This document shows positions 1 through 8,673 of a DNA stretch of 33,590 nucleotides, in pieces. The position numbers and the translations under genes are program-made. The DNA comes from Candidatus Dojkabacteria bacterium (GTDB taxonomy: Bacteria > Patescibacteriota > Dojkabacteria > SC72 > JAFGCJ01), in assembly GCA_016929645.1 (NCBI GenBank), contig JAFGIK010000002.1, positions 1 to 33,590 of the forward strand. The letters run 5' to 3'. Numbering within the stretch: the first letter of the stretch is position 1; the number at the start of each line of letters is the position of its first letter. Below the pieces are notes generated by a model. It did not search any database. It saw only the letters and a program-made list of their open reading frames with translations, and was not told where the DNA came from.

Positions 1-25
1 ATTATGACTTAGCTCACCATTTTTG

Positions 26-79
26 GGTATCATTTCCCTTTGGATCTAATTATTCATTTCGGTATCATTTCCCATTGGA
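26..79. repeat. 19-nt near-exact direct repeat at the 3' end of the giant gene
   Basis: GGTATCATTTCCCNTTGGA occurs at 26-44 and 61-79, differing at one base, 35 bp apart. The inner copy encodes the last residues of the giant protein (WEMIP). The outer copy lies past its stop in another frame and would read EMIPKNGELS. It looks like a local duplication or a gene-end rearrangement. Confidence 0.7.
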
Positions 80-3000
80 CAAGACTAAGAGGAACAACAT
101 CTTCTACTGTTTCTCCAAGATCGAGTAGTAGATCTAATTTTCCTAGATCAAGATTTAGCATCATCTGGGCTTGTGATTCATACATATTTCTCCTGTTAGT
201 ATAAGATGGATCGAAGTATGTATCTTTTGGTTCTTTGCCTTTCCATATTAATCCTGATACTGAAGTGTTTCCTGCCATTTTTTGTGTGTCTGCAAACCTT
301 CTTATAAGACTGTCCTTTTTACCTTCCGCATTTGTTTGTTCAATATACATCATCACTAGTATAAATACTGGTATACTTCCGGATTTTGTATTTAAAAAAT
401 CAAGTTCTTGCGTGCTCAAAATTTCATTTTTGTTTATCTTTTCTGCAATTTCTTGTGCCTCTATTGCCTGATCTGATCCTATTACTCTTGTGTAATTAGG
501 GTTTGAATAAATATCATCAGATATCATATTTCTGATTCTTCCATATACTCCTCTATGGTCTTCCCTTAGAATCGCGTATGTTGCAAGTTTTATTGATTCT
601 GCTGCGTTACAAGCTTGAATGTACGGAAGATATTTTTTTTCTTCAGATATTCTGCTCCTGTCCTTTATTAATGGTATTTCATTTGATAGTACGACGCTTA
701 CCTGTTCTTGAATTAAGACTTTCTTCAGATCTTCTGGTGTTCCATGAAGGTAATCTACTGTAGCTGAGGAAAGACCTGACATTGTTAAACCTACGCTTGT
801 CATAGAGGCTGGTAATGGTGATGAGTAGAAATCGATTTTTTCTCCGTTTCCAAAATCATAAGTCGTATGGTGTTGGACTGGTAGCTTAAGCAATTCTCTT
901 TGTCCATCATTATCTCTAAAGTACCATTTCAGTTCCTGGCCAAGAATATTACGGGAAGTTGTCAATCCTGCCATTGAAATGTATGTTTGTTTTGAAATCA
1001 TTGCATCAAGTTCAGGTATTGTGCCATTTGGATCTCTGTATATCTGAATTCTTGTTGTTGTTGTTGAAAATTCTGTGATTTCTGTGTAACTAACTTCCGC
1101 AATTATTTTGCCTGTTACTGTGGCCGTAGTTTCTCCTTCTCTTTTTGACTTAACGGGTTCCTCAATTATTCGTTTTTTATATTTTTTCCCATCGATCTCT
1201 ACTACTGATGTTGTTATTACTTTTACTACACTTGGATCTTCAAAAATCTTTTGCCTGCCACTTCCAAAGTGTCCAAATCCCTTGATGCCGTCTGCGTCTT
1301 TTTCTTCGAATCCTGCCGTTGTATATCCTAATGTGCTTTCTATTCCTGTACCGTTATCTATTATCTCTTCAACATATAGTTCATCCTGATAGTAAAAATC
1401 AATGTCTAGTTCGCCTTCTGTTATCCTGTTTTGTCGAAGTAACTTGAGTATTGCATAAATGGAATTTTGAACTAACTCTCGTTTATCTATGCCTGGTGCA
1501 GCTGCTTGAGCAAGTATTGCACTTCGAACTCTGTTTCTTGCAAGTGTCAGGTCAAGACTTTCCATTGCAGCCTCTACTCCATTAAGCTCTTCTATTCTTC
1601 TGTTAATAGCATCAATAGTCCGATGTCCTTCTGTTAATGTTAGATATACAAGTAGCTCTGCGGGAATATTTGCTGGAAGTAAAGGAACCATTGGAGTTTC
1701 TGTTTCGGATTCTCTTACTCGTATGATCTGAGCTTCATTTGTAAGGAACAGTAAGAATGGTCTTATTGGATCAGTAATATCAAGCTTCGTTGCATTTCTG
1801 ATATCGTCTCCAAGAGAGCCACTATTGGTAATCAGTCTTTGCAACCTAATTGAATATGTTGGATTTGAGTATAATCTTACTAATTGTTTATAGAATAATT
1901 CTTTATCTTGTATATTTGCAAGCATTTCGCAGCATAATTTGATGACTGCGCTTCTATCTGAAATCTGGTCATACTGGTTAAATATACCCATAATTACTTC
2001 AATATTTTCTGGCGTCTCCTCCAGTAATGTATATGCTTTTTTTGAATAAAGAAATGACTCTATAAGATCTTCTGTCAGCTCTGCATTTGGGTAATCTGCA
2101 AGGTGGCTTATATTTGAGAAAAAATTGTATCTTAATATTTCTCTTTTATATTGTTCTTCTTGCTTTTCTTTAATTTTATTCCATACTCTTGATGCCAATG
2201 ATTGAAATTTATCAGATTCATATATTGCACTGAGTGTGCTTGCGGTTTCTGTTGCCTGGATAAGCTGATTTTTTGCTACAAGTTGCTCATCTTCCAATCC
2301 CTGTATTGCGTCAATTTTGATTACAGCTAATTTGTACAGGTTATATTGTTTAAAGAAGTTAGAATCGTTTTCTTTATATCCAAGATACTCACAAATTTCG
2401 TGATGAATATAATGGGAGAGAAGCGAAATTTCATCAGGAAATAATCTGATTGGTCCAGAAGTATCTATTGTTGATCCAACAAGTTTTCTATATTCAATGA
2501 TCTGTAAAGTACTCCATCTTGATGTATCAACTGTTGTTAGGTCGAATTTGTTAAATGCTTCGGAGTATAGACTTGGATGGACACCATGTTTTTCTGCAAT
2601 AGTGTTAGCTTTAATCTCAAATTTGTCCTGGTCATGTGGGGATAGCTGATCAAATAAATTATGAAGATATTCTGCAACACTATCGTTAGTTAGTTGTGTC
2701 GGTCTTGTTTCTTCAAGACCCATATGTTCGAGATCGAAGGTTTCTTTCAACGTTTCATATAATTCTTTCATAAAATCTGTATCCCAGGTATGCTTTAATT
2801 CCAGAAATTCGGAAAAGGGTGTTCTTCTGTTGATAATATCACCTGGCAATAGTTTGGGTCTTTCGTGACCCATTGATTCGATATCCTGAAGTGTTATTTT
2901 ATAGTAATTCCAGAAATTTTTAATAGTATCTGGACAGTCTTCTGCCATACCTAGGTTTCTTAAGAATGCTCGTTTATCTCTAATGCTCCAAAGTCCAGGT

Positions 3001-6000
3001 TCTTGTTTCTCTTGAAAGGTCCGTGCGAATTGTTTATCGTCTCTAAGTCGTATTGCGGCTGCATCTTCCTGATCATCTGACCCTTTTGCTGGTCGAATTA
3101 TGGCTGATACATATCTACGTCTTTGTGCTAATGACCATTTTGAAGTGTCTATATCAGAAGGTTCAGGGAATTGTCCTCTTGTTAATTGTGGATGTTGACC
3201 ATGTATGAAAAAAATTGTAGATAATTTAGCTTTGTAGATTTCAAATAATTTTTCGGGACTTGTATTATTTGGTAATCCTTGTAGAACTAGAAAATTGTTA
3301 AAATATCGATTGCTTGAATCTGGTAGAAGATCTTTGTCAGAAAACAGAGTGTAAATTTCAGCGTACATCTCGTTAATCTCTTCTTGGGAAAGAACCATAT
3401 TAGAGCCTCGGAACATGTTTATATATTCCAGTTTTATTTGAGGATTAACTTTGTCAGGATCAGGATACTCAGATGGATCCAACTCTTCTATTTGCAAGTA
3501 AGACGATTCTGTAAGAGCGTCAATTTGAAAATTATGACATCCGTGTCTTACTGTTATTTCTCTAAGTTTTTCTTTATATATATCGTAAACCCGGTAACGA
3601 TTGTCTTCAGTTACTTGAAGTCCCCAGTCTTGCAGAAAAGGGTCTGCTGTGCCTTCTGTGAGGATCTTTATTTTCATAGCAAATTTTCTATATTCTTCAA
3701 AAAAACGCATGTATTTTTCTGCATCCATAAAAGTTAAAGAATATGATGATGTTAAAAAAGTTTCTTTTGGGATGCCATCTTTTGTCCAGCCCATTTGTTC
3801 TAATTTTCTTTCTGTGCTTCCGTACCATTCTGTCGGATACCATAATTTAGCAATTTCTATCATCACTTCATCAGGAAAATCTCGGTAGTAATAGTCTGTT
3901 GGGTCAAGTAACTCAACATTTTCATAGTTACGTGATGTTTCTTGTGGTAACTGAATTGCTAAATCTTCTATGCTGCCTATCATTGCACCTGCTTTTACTT
4001 GTCTGCTGATTAAGACAGCCTCCTGTGCTAAATCTTCTCCTTCATTCTCTGTAAATATTTCTCTTAACGGATGTAGTACTTTGCCAGTAAGTCTTAAAAC
4101 ATCACTTGTCGTAGGGTTAATTACTGTTGTTGGTTGAAACCTCATTGAATCTTTTGTCCCCTCTGGTCTTAGCTCGTAAAGAGTTGAGTTTATTCTTATA
4201 ACAGATGAGCCTTGGGATTCGCTTGAAATCACATATGGATGCTCATCGTTTATTCGGGCAATAGGTATCATTTTAGATTCCGGATTGTTAGCATCCAGTA
4301 ATGCTAAGCCAGTATTATCTTTGAGCTCTACTAGAATATATGGATCTCCATTTAGACAAATTGTATCAAGAAATTTTGAAATAGTTTTATCTCCAATATA
4401 TTCCTGTATAATATCAATTGAATCCCGCTCAAGTGATGCTACTGAGAAATGATATCCCTCTTTATCTATCCAATATACCTTATTTTCAATGCATACGATA
4501 TTGTTCTCGGAATTTTTAGAAAGTTCGGGCATGTTACGTTCGGATGTGTTTCCAAAATCTTTTACCATAGAGTCTCTATAACGAACTTGTTGTTGTCTTA
4601 TATCTGCTTTATATAAAATATTTCCTGATGTGTCATATATTGCCCATATATTAGGGCTTGCAAATAAAACATTACCCTCCCTTGTTAAAATTATTTTGCA
4701 TTTGTTCTCCTCCTGTTCTCCTATCAACTCTTTTATGGTTTGGTCTGTTGATTTATATTCTACTTTTCCATCTGGCTTTATTATTAATCTTTCACCATTA
4801 TTAGCAAGTATATTCATACCTTCATCAGTTTGGGCGAAATTTCTAAACATGGTCTGACTAAATTGTTGTTGTGTTTCCACATGTATATAATTACCAGATA
4901 GATTATCGGTAATGTTTTTTCTAAATATTTGTTTCCCATCTTTGTCGTAAATTTCCAATATTCCATATCTATCAAAGTAATATGTGATATCTTTAATTGA
5001 CCAGATAATTGGGATATCTGTATTTGTTGATATCCGTTCATATTCTTTTGGTGTGAGTGTATTTTCCTGCTGGGTACTTTCATTTTCTTGTTCATCTTCT
5101 TGGGTACGATCTTTGTTTTTTAAATCGTGTTCAGCTTGTTTTTTCTCTGTTGAATTTGGTTTTTCTGTTGCAATGAATACTGATCTTTCATCTCTGGGAT
5201 TATATGATGTATAAAATATGTAGTTCATTAATACTTCCAGAGCTTCTTTCATCATTGCTCTACTTATCGGGTCCTGCTCGTCCTGGACAGATTTCCAAAT
5301 TTTCTGATCTACAATGACAATTTTTTTGGACTCATCAATAATTACAGGTAATACTTCGCTCATTGTTTGCCTCAGCAGTGATAAGCTTGCACCAGTTCTC
5401 ATTGCTATCATGAACTCATCTGGACTAATGTCTGATTCGATGTCTGCAGAAAGTGCTTTCCAACCATTTTTGAGCGTTACTCCATCTTTTATTCCAAGGC
5501 CAGCAAGTCCTTGACTTTCGAGAAGTTTATTTATGGTATCAAATCCGGTTACTCTTAGAAGATACGGATCCAAGTAATAGTTTATAGAATCAGCGCCGGT
5601 GATCCTTCCGTAAATACTTAGATTAGGAAAAAACATAATGCCTTTACTTTTTAATTGCCTGATATAATCTGCGCTAGCTTCTCTAACCTTGTGTCTTGAC
5701 CTATCTATAAGATTATTGAGCATATCAGCTCCATTTATTATGTTGTTGAATTCGACAACAATGCCATCCCCTCTGTCTTTTTCTTTTATAGCTGTTCCAA
5801 GTTGTTCTAATCCAAAAACCAAGCTGTTTAAAAATGCAGTTTTTTCCTGATCATCTATTTCTGTTGAGTTTAATACTTTCTGGACAATTATTGGCAAGCT
5901 TTCAACAAAATTTTCATCAATAACAAAACCTTCTCTGCCTTCTGATACTTTTATTATTCGTCCCATTTCAATTCCGATTGTGCTTAAGCAAAGATTTAGT

Positions 6001-7307
6001 CGGTCTTGAGGAATTGGTATTGAGAGTATCGATTCTCTATTTCGAGTAAAAACGATCCTTGAAACTTCTTCCTTCCTGAAGAGTACATCAGACTGTTCCG
6101 TGGCTATTTTCCTTGCCTCATCGAGAGATACGGCTTCAACACCTTTCCCGTAGTTTGGTATCAGAAGTTTTAGCATTGTTTCCCTATTCATCCCTTGCCC
6201 GTTATCTGAAATTTCTACACTGTCAGATGATATTGAAATATCAATGTTACCTTTTTGATCGATGGGCTTTTCTCTTCCAACTATTTTCATATCAGCAAAT
6301 CCATTTATTCTTTCGCCGTTAAGGTTTATATCTACTTCTGGTACGTAACGGAATTGATCTTTGATTCCTGTCAGAATTTCTGCAATTTCTTCTGGTGGAA
6401 TATTTATGCCTGAAACAGTGACACTTGTTCCCTGAGTATGTTCTCTTGGTTTTGTCTCTGGCGGATCAAATTTTATATATATTTTATCGTCATAACCTTT
6501 TCTTGCGCGCAATATATTACCTTGTGAACTGAATACGACTTCTCCTTGACCTGGCTGTAGCCATGTAAATAATTGTTTTACTCCAAGACCAAATTGTCCT
6601 ATTTTTTCCCTATCTGACAGTGAATCTATTGAATTAGAAATTGCTTCTTTTATTCCCTGGTGTCTTGGGTTGGCATTTTGTCGAAATAGTACATCTTCTA
6701 TGCGTTTTCTTGGGTATCCGTGTGAAAAAACTTCTCTAGCATTTTCAATTATTGTATCTCCGCTTGTAATTTTTTCGATTTGAGAAATTTTCTGAGTGCC
6801 TTGTTTTTGCGCCATTATTACTTCACCATAAGCTATTGCCATCTCCCATGGTACCCAGTTATACATGTGTGGATGTTCTTCTATTAAATCTCTGGGCTCA
6901 GGAGTTATTTCATGAAGACGGCCTATCACTGATCTGATATTCGTGTTTCCTATCATTGTATTTGCACCTTTATTGAGTGATTCTTGAAATTCTGGGAATG
7001 TTGGTGTGGATGCAATCTGTTGAATGTTACATAAGTACGATCCTAGTGTGATAACTCTGTTTGTTGTCGGATCAATAAAGTTTTCATTTTTTTCTGGATC
7101 ACAAAGATCCTGATATTCTGGTAGATTTTCTAGTCCTGGTATCAATATTCGCGTGTCGCTGCCTTCTTGCTCAGGAATGTATAGTTCCTCAAGGCTTTTA
7201 TCCCAATTCAGTGCTAGAAAATTTTTTCTTGCAAGACTCTCTTCTTTGGGCACGGATATTCGTTCTCTTGTTGTAATTTTTTCTGTTGTTGTTTGCTCAG
7301 TTATCAA
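54..7307 (-). CDS. Giant two-module GHKL ATPase-like protein (2417 aa)
   Basis: Cytoplasmic-looking, with no signal peptide or membrane segment. The N-terminal module has an N-box (E221-xxx-N225-xx-D228), a glycine-rich G2-like motif GQFGLG (237-242) and a GT motif (293-294). The DNGQGM G1-like motif (368-373) comes only after these. The C-terminal module has the normal order: E1944-xxx-N1948 (Asp of the N-box is Tyr1951), DNGTGI (1984-1989), GFGHFGSG (2010-2017), then a GT-rich strand near 2065. Between them are a charged low-complexity linker (about 710-755), a beta-strand-rich stretch that could be a propeller (about 760-1080), and four degenerate repeats centred on HG at 1255, 1369, 1481 and 1574. 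GHKL proteins use ATP binding to drive dimerisation or clamp closure (Hsp90, MutL, MORC, topoisomerases); the target here is unknown. The start is a TTG with no Shine-Dalgarno; no in-frame ATG lies upstream. Same strand as the next gene upstream, 120 bp apart. ATPase-like identity is fairly sure, function is not. Confidence 0.85.
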   Translation of the reverse strand: MITEQTTTEKITTRERISVPKEESLARKNFLALNWDKSLEELYIPEQEGSDTRILIPGLENLPEYQDLCDPEKNENFIDPTTNRVITLGSYLCNIQQIASTPTFPEFQESLNKGANTMIGNTNIRSVIGRLHEITPEPRDLIEEHPHMYNWVPWEMAIAYGEVIMAQKQGTQKISQIEKITSGDTIIENAREVFSHGYPRKRIEDVLFRQNANPRHQGIKEAISNSIDSLSDREKIGQFGLGVKQLFTWLQPGQGEVVFSSQGNILRARKGYDDKIYIKFDPPETKPREHTQGTSVTVSGINIPPEEIAEILTGIKDQFRYVPEVDINLNGERINGFADMKIVGREKPIDQKGNIDISISSDSVEISDNGQGMNRETMLKLLIPNYGKGVEAVSLDEARKIATEQSDVLFRKEEVSRIVFTRNRESILSIPIPQDRLNLCLSTIGIEMGRIIKVSEGREGFVIDENFVESLPIIVQKVLNSTEIDDQEKTAFLNSLVFGLEQLGTAIKEKDRGDGIVVEFNNIINGADMLNNLIDRSRHKVREASADYIRQLKSKGIMFFPNLSIYGRITGADSINYYLDPYLLRVTGFDTINKLLESQGLAGLGIKDGVTLKNGWKALSADIESDISPDEFMIAMRTGASLSLLRQTMSEVLPVIIDESKKIVIVDQKIWKSVQDEQDPISRAMMKEALEVLMNYIFYTSYNPRDERSVFIATEKPNSTEKKQAEHDLKNKDRTQEDEQENESTQQENTLTPKEYERISTNTDIPIIWSIKDITYYFDRYGILEIYDKDGKQIFRKNITDNLSGNYIHVETQQQFSQTMFRNFAQTDEGMNILANNGERLIIKPDGKVEYKSTDQTIKELIGEQEENKCKIILTREGNVLFASPNIWAIYDTSGNILYKADIRQQQVRYRDSMVKDFGNTSERNMPELSKNSENNIVCIENKVYWIDKEGYHFSVASLERDSIDIIQEYIGDKTISKFLDTICLNGDPYILVELKDNTGLALLDANNPESKMIPIARINDEHPYVISSESQGSSVIRINSTLYELRPEGTKDSMRFQPTTVINPTTSDVLRLTGKVLHPLREIFTENEGEDLAQEAVLISRQVKAGAMIGSIEDLAIQLPQETSRNYENVELLDPTDYYYRDFPDEVMIEIAKLWYPTEWYGSTERKLEQMGWTKDGIPKETFLTSSYSLTFMDAEKYMRFFEEYRKFAMKIKILTEGTADPFLQDWGLQVTEDNRYRVYDIYKEKLREITVRHGCHNFQIDALTESSYLQIEELDPSEYPDPDKVNPQIKLEYINMFRGSNMVLSQEEINEMYAEIYTLFSDKDLLPDSSNRYFNNFLVLQGLPNNTSPEKLFEIYKAKLSTIFFIHGQHPQLTRGQFPEPSDIDTSKWSLAQRRRYVSAIIRPAKGSDDQEDAAAIRLRDDKQFARTFQEKQEPGLWSIRDKRAFLRNLGMAEDCPDTIKNFWNYYKITLQDIESMGHERPKLLPGDIINRRTPFSEFLELKHTWDTDFMKELYETLKETFDLEHMGLEETRPTQLTNDSVAEYLHNLFDQLSPHDQDKFEIKANTIAEKHGVHPSLYSEAFNKFDLTTVDTSRWSTLQIIEYRKLVGSTIDTSGPIRLFPDEISLLSHYIHHEICEYLGYKENDSNFFKQYNLYKLAVIKIDAIQGLEDEQLVAKNQLIQATETASTLSAIYESDKFQSLASRVWNKIKEKQEEQYKREILRYNFFSNISHLADYPNAELTEDLIESFLYSKKAYTLLEETPENIEVIMGIFNQYDQISDRSAVIKLCCEMLANIQDKELFYKQLVRLYSNPTYSIRLQRLITNSGSLGDDIRNATKLDITDPIRPFLLFLTNEAQIIRVRESETETPMVPLLPANIPAELLVYLTLTEGHRTIDAINRRIEELNGVEAAMESLDLTLARNRVRSAILAQAAAPGIDKRELVQNSIYAILKLLRQNRITEGELDIDFYYQDELYVEEIIDNGTGIESTLGYTTAGFEEKDADGIKGFGHFGSGRQKIFEDPSVVKVITTSVVEIDGKKYKKRIIEEPVKSKREGETTATVTGKIIAEVSYTEITEFSTTTTRIQIYRDPNGTIPELDAMISKQTYISMAGLTTSRNILGQELKWYFRDNDGQRELLKLPVQHHTTYDFGNGEKIDFYSSPLPASMTSVGLTMSGLSSATVDYLHGTPEDLKKVLIQEQVSVVLSNEIPLIKDRSRISEEKKYLPYIQACNAAESIKLATYAILREDHRGVYGRIRNMISDDIYSNPNYTRVIGSDQAIEAQEIAEKINKNEILSTQELDFLNTKSGSIPVFILVMMYIEQTNAEGKKDSLIRRFADTQKMAGNTSVSGLIWKGKEPKDTYFDPSYTNRRNMYESQAQMMLNLDLGKLDLLLDLGETVEDVVPLSLVQWEMIPK

Positions 7308-7427
7308 GGCAGTAATGTGTTTTTTATTGTTTCTTAATCAATTAAGTATTTCATAAAGTTGGGGAAAAATCCATCTAGGTAAATACGATTGTTGTTAATA
7401 TTGTTATGTTATAATGATACGTTTTAT

Positions 7428-8027
7428 TTACTTTCCTAAATATTTTTGAAACTTGTTGTCTTTGTCTATCACCTCTCTTAATGAATCCTTAATAATCTTT
7501 GTTCTGCTCTTTTTGTATTTGTGTTGTGCCCAGTCGAGATATGATCGCTCAAGATTGTTAAGTACCAGATGGAATCGATTTTTCTCGCTAATGTTTTTGT
7601 ATTTATTTAGAAATATTGTAATCACTTTTTCAATATCTGCTGTATTGTATTCGACAACGTCAAGAATTTCCGAATCAATTCCATGAATAAACATCTGATT
7701 AAATTGTCTATACTTTTGCCCCTGCCAAAGTACAAGTGTCGGTTTTTTCATTTGCAGTGCTTTTGTGATCTGGTGGCCTGTACTGAAATTTGATACTGTG
7801 TCCTCGATTATAACGATATCTGCTTCTTTTATTGCTTTAATACAGGATTTATATATTTGCTTTATATCCCTAATCTCTTTGTGACCGGTTTTTAATCTTG
7901 CTTGTGTGTGTGGAAGCCAGTCCCTTGTAAGGGTATGATTTTCTGCAATCAAAAAATTACGTATTGCAAAATAAAGATCTTGGTATTTATTGAATTCTGC
8001 TGTTGAGCATGTGAAGTATATTTTCAT
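7428..8027 (-). CDS. Nucleoside 2-deoxyribosyltransferase-like protein with C-terminal RHH-like domain
   Basis: 199 residues. The first ~140 look like the Rossmann-like nucleoside 2-deoxyribosyltransferase/DRHyd fold: strand IYFTCS (3-8), an ADIVIIE strand (69-75), and STGHQITKA (82-90) where the family normally has a Gly-rich loop followed by a catalytic Glu. Here that position is Gln86, so base-sugar cleavage may be lost or altered. Residues 151-185 read as a ribbon-helix-helix: a short strand RFHLVLN, a helix, then KSRTKIIKDSLREVI. That would make it a DNA-binding, possibly ligand-sensing, protein. The ATG starts six bases after a good -10 box, suggesting leaderless translation. It precedes the giant GHKL gene on the same strand. 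The fold call is fairly confident; the RHH call is moderate. Confidence 0.72.
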   Translation of the reverse strand: MKIYFTCSTAEFNKYQDLYFAIRNFLIAENHTLTRDWLPHTQARLKTGHKEIRDIKQIYKSCIKAIKEADIVIIEDTVSNFSTGHQITKALQMKKPTLVLWQGQKYRQFNQMFIHGIDSEILDVVEYNTADIEKVITIFLNKYKNISEKNRFHLVLNNLERSYLDWAQHKYKKSRTKIIKDSLREVIDKDNKFQKYLGK

Positions 8028-8033
8028 GTTTAA

Positions 8034-8070
8034 ATTTTAGAGGATGTGCAACTTATGTGCAATATGTGCA
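8034..8070 (-). promoter_or_regulatory. Promoter with three ATGTGCA operator-like repeats
   Basis: On the minus strand TTGCAC (8057-8062), a 17-nt spacer and TAAAAT (8034-8039) form a good sigma-70-type promoter only six bases before the ATG at 8027. ATGTGCA occurs three times (8044-8050, 8055-8061, 8064-8070), covering the spacer, the -35 box and the bases just upstream. Protein bound there would block this promoter and could also affect the divergent Nudix gene. The RHH-like tail of the adjacent protein is the obvious candidate binder; that link is inference. Confidence 0.6.
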
Positions 8071-8137
8071 TATACATGATTAATTTGAGGTGTTAGCATA
8101 ATTATTGTCTAAAAATAACTTTATGTTTTACATTATT

Positions 8138-8671
8138 ATGACTGAGATTGAACGTTATCTGGCAACTAACCCTGCCGTAAAGCCATCTGTGGTTGGATAT
8201 TTGATGACTGATGATGGACATGTATTTTTAGGTCTTCGCAAAAAGGTATCTCTTGGTTTAGGCCTTAATCTTATTGCTGGTATTGGTGGCAAAGTCGGAG
8301 ATGAAGAAGAATTTGAAAATGAAACGAACGAGGAAGCTTTAAGTCGCGAGATAAATGAGGAGATCGGTGTTAAGATTTTACATTTCAAAAAAGTTGCAGA
8401 AGTAACATTTCTTTTCCCTGAAAATCCACAGTGGAATCAATTCACAACTGCCTATATTATTGATAAATGGGAAGGAACTCCTCAAGAAAAGGAAAAAATT
8501 CAGCCTGTTTGCTATCCAATCCGTAAGTTGCCTGTTGAGAAAATGTGGGAAGATAATAAATATTGGTTGCCTGATTTATTAGCAGGCAAAATTTTAAAAG
8601 CTAAATTCTTATACAATAATGACGGTAAAACTTTAGATGAATATTATAAACAGTTTGTTAAAACTTTCTAA
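8138..8671 (+). CDS. Nudix hydrolase (MTH1-like)
   Basis: About 177 residues from the ATG at 8138. The same frame is open from a TTG at 8105 and an ATG at 8123, and a GAGGTG at 8087-8092 could serve the TTG, so the start is uncertain. The core is GIGGKVG, an acidic stretch, then SREINEEIGV: the Nudix box with its REUxEExGU helix, but with about five extra residues in the loop before it. GGKV is shared with MTH1/MutT-type 8-oxo-dGTPases and other NTP-cleaning Nudix enzymes, which hydrolyse nucleoside diphosphate linkages using Mg2+. The C-terminal half (LPVEKMW) also recalls MTH1-like proteins. It diverges from the deoxyribosyltransferase-like gene, so two nucleotide-handling proteins share one control region. 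Its stop is two bases from the convergent gene. Confidence 0.85.
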   Translation: MTEIERYLATNPAVKPSVVGYLMTDDGHVFLGLRKKVSLGLGLNLIAGIGGKVGDEEEFENETNEEALSREINEEIGVKILHFKKVAEVTFLFPENPQWNQFTTAYIIDKWEGTPQEKEKIQPVCYPIRKLPVEKMWEDNKYWLPDLLAGKILKAKFLYNNDGKTLDEYYKQFVKTF

Positions 8672-8673
8672 GA

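Noticed and set aside
235-6322. Many rightward frames of 60-120 codons opposite the giant gene
   Set aside because: They are antisense to a single continuous 2417-codon frame with recognisable ATPase motifs and show no family pattern themselves.
8041-8070. ATGTGCA repeats as a CRISPR or plasmid iteron array
   Set aside because: Only three 7-bp copies with 9-11 bp periods, inside a promoter; no replication gene and no spacer-repeat structure.
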